Below, one piece after another: positions 59,361-64,000 of a stretch of DNA of 64,000 nucleotides. Under the pieces are notes generated by a model, which was not told where the DNA came from, did no database searches, and was given only the letters and a program-made list of their open reading frames with translations. The stretch is taken from NCBI GenBank assembly GCA_000227525.2, contig AGIG01000028.1:310001-374000 (forward strand). The letters run 5' to 3'. Every line of letters begins with the position of its first letter. The stretch's first letter is position 1. A program made the translations under genes and the position numbers. This DNA is from a gamma proteobacterium HIMB30 (GTDB lineage: Bacteria > Pseudomonadota > Gammaproteobacteria > Pseudomonadales > Litorivicinaceae).

Positions 59361-59977
59361 TACTGAAGGCCTCCGACATAGCTCGCAACAGCTTTAATGT
59401 CTGCATCTGACATATTTTTAGCGACACCATTCATCATGACATGCTGACGTTGGCCGTCACGATATGCCTTTAACTGCGTCTCCGAATACGCTGCCCATTG
59501 GCCCTTGAGTGATGGGAAAACAGCTGAAGCCACTCCGGCGCCAGTCGGCCCATGACATGCAGCGCACGCACTGATTCCTTTTGCAGAATCTCCAAACCGA
59601 TAGAGCTGCTGACCACGAGCAACTAAATCTGCCTCGACGGCACCTGTTGATGGCGTCTGTGCTGAAAAGTAAGCAGCGAGATCGGCGATATCTTCATCTG
59701 ATAGAGCTGCAGCGAAACCGGCCATGATTGCGTTGGCGCGGGAACCGTCACGATATGCTTTGAGTGTCGACTGCAAATAAGTCGCGTGCTGGCCTGATAA
59801 TTTAGGATAATCCGCGACCGCACTATTGCCATCTGCACCGTGGCATCCAGCACAAGTCACACTCTTTGATTTTCCTTGGTCAGCGTTTCCGACATAAGCG
59901 GCAGTTGCTGAAGAATCTGCAGCGACAACAATTGTCGAGGCGAGGGTCAATCCAATAACCGTGATTAAAGACTTCAT
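59360..59977 (-). CDS. cc4: Cytochrome c4
   Basis: 205 aa diheme cytochrome with signal peptide ([19 protein letters not shown]). Two heme sites, [10 protein letters not shown] and [10 protein letters not shown], sit in homologous halves, each followed by a distal Met candidate (IMAGFA, MMNGVA). It carries electrons in the periplasm towards terminal oxidases. Start at ATG 59977, or nine bases upstream at 59986. First of the cc4-dsbA unit and divergent from engB. Confidence 0.93.
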   Translation of the reverse strand: MKSLITVIGLTLASTIVVAADSSATAAYVGNADQGKSKSVTCAGCHGADGNSAVADYPKLSGQHATYLQSTLKAYRDGSRANAIMAGFAAALSDEDIADLAAYFSAQTPSTGAVEADLVARGQQLYRFGDSAKGISACAACHGPTGAGVASAVFPSLKGQWAAYSETQLKAYRDGQRQHVMMNGVAKNMSDADIKAVASYVGGLQ

Positions 59978-60069
59978 TCTTTTCATCTCTTTGTTGGGAA
60001 AGCGATAGGTTTTTCGATGGCGTATTATACATAGCACTTGAAATTTATGCAGTGAAGGATTCAATTACC

Positions 60070-60678
60070 GTGCGCGATACACAGCTCGACCCAAGACTGG
60101 CTCAGACCAAGTTCCTCACTAGCGCACCGACACTGGCTCATTGCCCTCCTGAATGCGGACCCGAGATCGGCTTTTGTGGTCGTTCAAATGCAGGTAAATC
60201 CAGTGCACTAAATACATTAACCGGACAAAAAAGTCTGGCCAGAGTCTCGAAAACACCAGGGCGTACACAGCTGATCAATTTCTTCGAAGTTCCTCATACA
60301 GGGGGTTTCCTGGTCGACTTGCCAGGCTATGGATTTGCCAAAGTTCCAGAAGCAATGAAAAAACAATGGCAACAACATCTCGGTGAATTTCTTGCAGAAC
60401 GCCGAACACTCACCGGACTTGTACTACTAATGGACGTCAGACATCCGATGACAGCTCTCGACGAACAGATGTTGTCTTTCGCCGATCATCGGGACATGCA
60501 TACGCTCCTGCTTTTAACTAAAAGCGACAAACTGAGTCGAAATCAAGCCGCTAAAGCTCGTTTAACAGTGCAAAAACGGCGCCCACAATCACTTGTGCTT
60601 AATTTTTCCAGTCTCGACAAGACAGGAATCACCGAGGCCTCTGCTTGGATTACTCATCATTTGGATGGAAGCCAATAA
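60070..60678 (+). CDS. engB: Ribosome-biogenesis GTPase EngB (YihA/YsxC)
   Basis: 202 aa. G1 [12 protein letters not shown] (about 38-49), G2-like [12 protein letters not shown]3 [12 protein letters not shown]4 TKSDKLS. Needed for 50S assembly and cell division. GTG 60070 has AAGGAT about 9 nt upstream; GTG 60052 is an alternative adding six residues. The gene faces polA, and the small-RNA region lies between them. Confidence 0.94.
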   Translation: MRDTQLDPRLAQTKFLTSAPTLAHCPPECGPEIGFCGRSNAGKSSALNTLTGQKSLARVSKTPGRTQLINFFEVPHTGGFLVDLPGYGFAKVPEAMKKQWQQHLGEFLAERRTLTGLVLLMDVRHPMTALDEQMLSFADHRDMHTLLLLTKSDKLSRNQAAKARLTVQKRRPQSLVLNFSSLDKTGITEASAWITHHLDGSQ

Positions 60679-60762
60679 TAAAAAACCCCGGTAGCTCACA
60701 CCGGGGTTTCAACATCCGACAGGGGTCTCGTCGGAACAACGACTGAGGGAAACTCGTTGCCT
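60678..60762 (-). ncRNA. Predicted ErsA/Spot 42-position small RNA
   Basis: About 85 nt on the minus strand, after polA. The 5' region begins at about 60762 (TSS inferred). Stem-loop 1: CAACGA (60754-60759) with UCGUUG (60737-60742), loop GUUUCCCUCAG. Stem-loop 2: CCGAC (60730-60734) with GUCGG (60716-60720), C-rich loop containing GACCCCU. A 10-bp terminator stem follows. Both exposed C-rich loops could pair with Shine-Dalgarno GGAGG/GGGG. The site between polA and engB is where ErsA (Pseudomonas) and Spot 42 (E. coli) lie, and the promoter is AlgU-like as for ErsA. Could also be polA 3' UTR. Confidence 0.7.
60683..60709 (-). terminator. Intrinsic terminator of the predicted sRNA
   Basis: Perfect 10-bp stem AAACCCCGGT / ACCGGGGTTT with 7-nt loop. 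Read on the minus strand it is followed by TTTTTTATTATT, so it ends the sRNA or polA transcript. On the plus strand it has only TTT, so it could also act weakly after engB. Confidence 0.9.
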
Positions 60763-60768
60763 AATTAT

Positions 60769-60795
60769 TCAGACAGTACAGATCTGAAAAAGTTC
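60769..60795 (-). promoter_or_regulatory. AlgU/sigma-E-like promoter of the predicted sRNA
   Basis: On the minus strand GAACTT (60790-60795) and TCTGA (60769-60773) are separated by 16 bp, matching the AlgU/RpoE consensus (GAACTT-N16/17-TCTGA). It lies between the polA stop and the first sRNA stem, 6-8 nt before the inferred start. ErsA in Pseudomonas is AlgU-dependent. An algU/rpoE gene is not in this window. Confidence 0.65.
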
Positions 60796-60813
60796 AATAA
60801 TCATTAGAAAATT

Positions 60814-63504
60814 TTAATGCGCCTCAAACCAACTTTCGCCACTCCCAATCTCGACGATTAAAGGAACCGCAAGCTCAGCTGCCGCCTCCATCTCTGTTCG
60901 GACGATCTGTCGGGCGCCATCTAGATCCTGATCACGAACCTCAAACACAAGTTCGTCGTGCACTTGCAATAACAAGTTACAGCCTAAATTTGTAGTCGCC
61001 AGCGCCTTTTGAACCCGTAACATGGCACGTTTAATAATATCCGCTGCTGTTCCTTGCATCGGAGCATTAATCGCTGCCCGCTCAGCAGCTTGGCGAATCG
61101 GCACTTGGCGTGCGCGAATATCAGGAAGCGTCAGCCGCCGGCCAAATACCGTCTCGACATAGCCTTTTTCATGAGCCATTGCTCTCGTCGAGTCCATGTA
61201 ATGTCTCACTCCAGGATATCGCTCAAAATATCGATCGATATAGGCGGCAGCCTCTGCCCGCTCAATTCCAAGTTGGCGAGCAAGGCCGAACGCGCTCATC
61301 CCGTAGATCAGTCCAAAATTAATCGCTTTTGCACGGCGTCGCTGCTCATCCGTGACGAACATTGGCTCGAGATCAAATACCTCAGCAGCGGTGGCTCGAT
61401 GGATGTCATCGCCACGAGAAAAGGCATCGACCAAACTCTGATCACCAGACAAGTGCGCCATAATCCGCAATTCGATCTGGGAATAATCGGCAGCCATGAC
61501 AGACCACCCATTCGGAGCAACAAATGCCTTTCGGATTCGTCGTCCCTCTTCAGTACGGATCGGGATGTTTTGCAAATTCGGGTCCGAAGATGACAATCGC
61601 CCGGTCGAGGTCACAGCCTGATGGAAAGAGGTATGAACGCGTCCATCCGCTGGATCACAGTCATCCGGCAACTTGTCAGTGTATGTTCCTTTGAGTTTCG
61701 ACAGACTGCGATGCTCAATCAATAGCTTCGGCAACGGATAGTTAAGCGCCAGTTCTTGCAAAACCTCTTCATTTGTTGACGGTGCACCTTTCGGTGTTTT
61801 TTTCAATACGGGCAGCTTCAATTCATCAAACAAAATTTCTTGTAACTGCTTAGGGCTCGCCAGATTGAATGGACGCCCAGCTAACGTCTGAGCTTCTGAC
61901 TCCAATTCTTCCAGTCTTGTCCCAAGTGACTTTGATTGTGATCTCAATATCGCGCTGTCGAGTAATGCTCCGTGATTTTCCATCTCACGAAGCACAAGCA
62001 TGACTGGTAATTCCAAATCTTGATAAATCGATTGTAACGAGGGCTCATCGGCCAAGCGCCGTGAAAATTGGTTAAATAGTCGCAATGTAATATCAGCATC
62101 TTCAGCTGCGTACTCAGATGCCTGCTCAAGCGGCACCGCTGCAAATCCAATCTGTTTGGCGCCTTTACCACAGACATCCTCGTAAGAAATCGTATCAATA
62201 CCCAATAACCGTTTCGCGAGAGAATCCATATCGTGGCGACCACCGGCAGCATCCAGTACGTAGCTCATTAACATGGTGTCAGCCAGCACACATCGTGGGA
62301 TCAAACCAACAGTCTCCAGAACCGTTAGGTCGTATTTCAGGTTATGACCAATCATTGTCAGAGTCGGGTCTGCTAGCAGCTTCGACACCTGGTTCAGAAC
62401 CACTGTGATATCAAGTTGCTCTCCAGCTAAATGTGCAACCGGGACATAACACGCCTTGCCTTCTGCAGGCGCCAATGAAATTCCGACGAGCTCTGCATGC
62501 CTCGAAACCAGCGATGTTGTTTCCGTATCAAGCGCAAATACTCCCGCCTCACGGCACTGTGACAGCCAAAATTCAAACCGATCGAGAGTAGTGACGAGCT
62601 CGTAGTCAGTATCAACCACAGCCGGAATCTCAACTGATGTCCGAATCGATGTGGAGGCATTTGAGAGCTGTTTTAAAAATTGATTGAGTTCGAGCTCGGT
62701 ATACAACGCGGTGAGACGCTCAAGATCTGGACCCGAACGGGATAGTTCCTCAAGCCCGACTGGTAATTCACAGTCCGTTTTAATGGTGACCAAAGCCTTG
62801 GACAGTGGTAGCACATGCATATGCTCCCGAAATGTCTCACCAATCTTGCCTCCAATGTCATTCGCGCTGGCAACAACTCCATCGAGAGTTCCGTAAGCAT
62901 TCAACCATTTCGCAGCCGTCTTCGGACCACACTTCGGAATCCCAGGTACGTTGTCAACGCTATCGCCTGTCAATGCGAGAAAATCAATAATGCGCTCTGG
63001 TGGAACGCCAAACTTTTCCGAAACACCAGCAGGCGTCAGAGTGGTGTCACTCATCGTATTCACGAGCGTTACTTTATCGGTCACGAGTTGTGCTAAATCT
63101 TTGTCTCCAGTTGAAATAAGAACGCTCTCTCCAGCCGCCTCCGCCATCTTCGCAAGCGTCCCAATCACATCGTCAGCCTCGACACCCGGTACTGCAAGTA
63201 ATGGAAATCCTTGTGCTTTGACAATCGCATGTAGTGGTTCAATCTGTTCACGAAGCTCACCGGGCATTTTTTCTCGATTCGCCTTGTATTCAGCGTACAT
63301 ATCGTCACGAAATGTTTTTCCTGACGCGTCAAACACAACAACCATCCGCTCAGCACCGGTGGAATCTGCCAGCTTATTAAGCATCGAGATCACGCCACGT
63401 ATAGCACCGACAGGCTGGCCGGTACTCGTTGTCAGTGGTGGCAAGGCATGGAAGGCGCGATATAGGTAAGAGGACCCATCGACTAAAACCAAAGGTGCAG
63501 GCAT
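60814..63504 (-). CDS. polA: DNA polymerase I
   Basis: 896 aa. 5'-3' exonuclease domain at the N-terminus (LVDGSSYLYRAFHALPP), proofreading domain with the active DEDD start FALDTETTSL (about residue 320), and family-A polymerase with DYSQIELRIMAHLSGD, RRAKAINFGLIYGMSAFGLA and QVHDELVFEV. Repair and Okazaki-fragment processing. Divergent from thrB with 68 bp between starts. Confidence 0.97.
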   Translation of the reverse strand: MPAPLVLVDGSSYLYRAFHALPPLTTSTGQPVGAIRGVISMLNKLADSTGAERMVVVFDASGKTFRDDMYAEYKANREKMPGELREQIEPLHAIVKAQGFPLLAVPGVEADDVIGTLAKMAEAAGESVLISTGDKDLAQLVTDKVTLVNTMSDTTLTPAGVSEKFGVPPERIIDFLALTGDSVDNVPGIPKCGPKTAAKWLNAYGTLDGVVASANDIGGKIGETFREHMHVLPLSKALVTIKTDCELPVGLEELSRSGPDLERLTALYTELELNQFLKQLSNASTSIRTSVEIPAVVDTDYELVTTLDRFEFWLSQCREAGVFALDTETTSLVSRHAELVGISLAPAEGKACYVPVAHLAGEQLDITVVLNQVSKLLADPTLTMIGHNLKYDLTVLETVGLIPRCVLADTMLMSYVLDAAGGRHDMDSLAKRLLGIDTISYEDVCGKGAKQIGFAAVPLEQASEYAAEDADITLRLFNQFSRRLADEPSLQSIYQDLELPVMLVLREMENHGALLDSAILRSQSKSLGTRLEELESEAQTLAGRPFNLASPKQLQEILFDELKLPVLKKTPKGAPSTNEEVLQELALNYPLPKLLIEHRSLSKLKGTYTDKLPDDCDPADGRVHTSFHQAVTSTGRLSSSDPNLQNIPIRTEEGRRIRKAFVAPNGWSVMAADYSQIELRIMAHLSGDQSLVDAFSRGDDIHRATAAEVFDLEPMFVTDEQRRRAKAINFGLIYGMSAFGLARQLGIERAEAAAYIDRYFERYPGVRHYMDSTRAMAHEKGYVETVFGRRLTLPDIRARQVPIRQAAERAAINAPMQGTAADIIKRAMLRVQKALATTNLGCNLLLQVHDELVFEVRDQDLDGARQIVRTEMEAAAELAVPLIVEIGSGESWFEAH

Positions 63505-63572
63505 TCAAGCTCCTGAGAGTGTTGCTTTTGTATCTCTCGATGCATAATACCGCGCTTAGACAGGACGCGGCG

Positions 63573-64000
63573 ATGAGTGTTTACACAGAATTAAACCTGC
63601 AGGATATGCAGGATTTCACCAAACAGTTTGATTTTGGTGCACTAAAAAGCTTTCAGGGAGTGGAAGCAGGTGTTGAAAACACTACATATTTTGTCTCATT
63701 TGACCAAGCTGAAACCGTTCTTCAAATATTCGAAGAACAGGGATTTGATGAAATTCCTTTTTTTATTGAACTCAATCGTCGTCTCTCGGAAGATCAAGTC
63801 CCAGTCGCAACACCGCTTGCCAATCGGTCTGGCGACCGACTCTTTACGATCAAAGGGAAGCCGGCCGCTTTATTTCAGCGTATTCAGGGATCAACCATTT
63901 CCCCGATCTCTGTTGAGGCATGTGGACAAATGGGTGAAGCGCTCGGAAGAATGCATGCTGCAACGCAACGATATACAGATTTAAAGCGTGAAAACCATCG
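63573..64000 (+). CDS. thrB: Homoserine kinase (ThrB, APH-fold type), partial at window end
   Basis: 142 codons seen; the window ends before the stop. MSVYTELNLQDMQDFTKQFD, VEAGVENTTYFV (about 29-40), a conserved FIELNRRLSEDQVPVATPLA and MGEALGRMHAA match the aminoglycoside-phosphotransferase-type homoserine kinase of Pseudomonas, which also lies next to polA. It phosphorylates homoserine on the threonine pathway. A plus-strand frame at 63670-63984 is out of frame with this gene. Confidence 0.9.
   Translation, partial: MSVYTELNLQDMQDFTKQFDFGALKSFQGVEAGVENTTYFVSFDQAETVLQIFEEQGFDEIPFFIELNRRLSEDQVPVATPLANRSGDRLFTIKGKPAALFQRIQGSTISPISVEACGQMGEALGRMHAATQRYTDLKRENH

Noticed and set aside
63670-63984. 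104-aa ORF at the window end
   Set aside because: Out-of-frame shadow of thrB, whose own frame is open to the window edge.

Overview
The window is a compact chromosomal stretch of a Gram-negative gammaproteobacterium. LPS core genes, periplasmic DsbA, cytochrome c4, Hsp33/Hsp15, GlnE and a PtsP relay all point there. Several gene orders match Pseudomonas and related Oceanospirillales/Pseudomonadales as I remember them: dsbA-cc4-engB-polA-thrB, glnE-ilvE-waaF-waaC, rppH-ptsP-lgt-thyA-folA, and waaA next to an FAD-oxidoreductase/aldo-keto-reductase pair and hldE. The genus cannot be named from sequence alone. Genes are tightly packed: start/stop overlaps of 1-20 bp are the rule and several convergent genes overlap at their 3' ends. 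I saw no rRNA, tRNA, CRISPR array or intact mobile element.

Layout. 1-4300 is the only loosely packed, accessory-looking part. It holds a possible insertion-sequence end, a micro-operon of two tiny ORFs plus a DUF2452/C1orf50-like protein, a zinc-ribbon protein, a YdjM-type membrane hydrolase, very small ORFs, and a putative Myb-like protein with a C-terminal membrane anchor. 4300-13700 carries transport, PHP phosphatase, acyltransferase, pirin, TrmL, Uup, a ModE-type regulator, Tpx and an exported MsrAB. 13700-20800 is a peptidase-yrfG-hslR-hslO-(degenerate PEP carboxykinase)-gshA operon. 20790-26240 is fkpA followed by a ydjZ-ynjB-ynjC-ynjD-ynjF-like cluster. 26300-32660 holds hemB, trxA, rho and the hemC-hemD-hemX-hemY operon. 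32700-43100 has argH and the LPS inner-core genes (waaA, gmhA, hldE, lpxL-type, waaC, waaF), then ilvE. 43100-49600 has glnE, a CYTH triphosphatase, argA and ilvD. 49600-58200 has folA-thyA-lgt-TSUP-ptsP-rppH, a HAD phosphatase, an HDAC-like deacetylase and argD. 58200-64000 has dsbA, cytochrome c4, engB, polA and the start of thrB.

How the genes fit together. GmhA, HldE, WaaA, WaaC, WaaF and the LpxL-type acyltransferase build Kdo2-lipid A and the heptose region of LPS. HemB, HemC and HemD form three successive heme steps, with HemX and HemY as accessory membrane proteins. ArgA, ArgD and ArgH are arginine biosynthesis genes scattered among unrelated operons. Tpx, MsrAB, GshA, Hsp33 and TrxA make a redox-defence set.

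Main points of interest: (i) the polA-engB gap holds a predicted minus-strand small RNA with an AlgU/sigma-E-like promoter (GAACTT-N16-TCTGA), two C-rich stem-loops and an intrinsic terminator, at the place where Pseudomonas has ErsA and E. coli has Spot 42; (ii) a PEP-carboxykinase homologue next to hslO has lost several signature residues; (iii) argA appears to start at ATT behind a strong Shine-Dalgarno; (iv) a tiny membrane ORF with a strong Shine-Dalgarno is TGATG-coupled to the next ORF at 890-1125.
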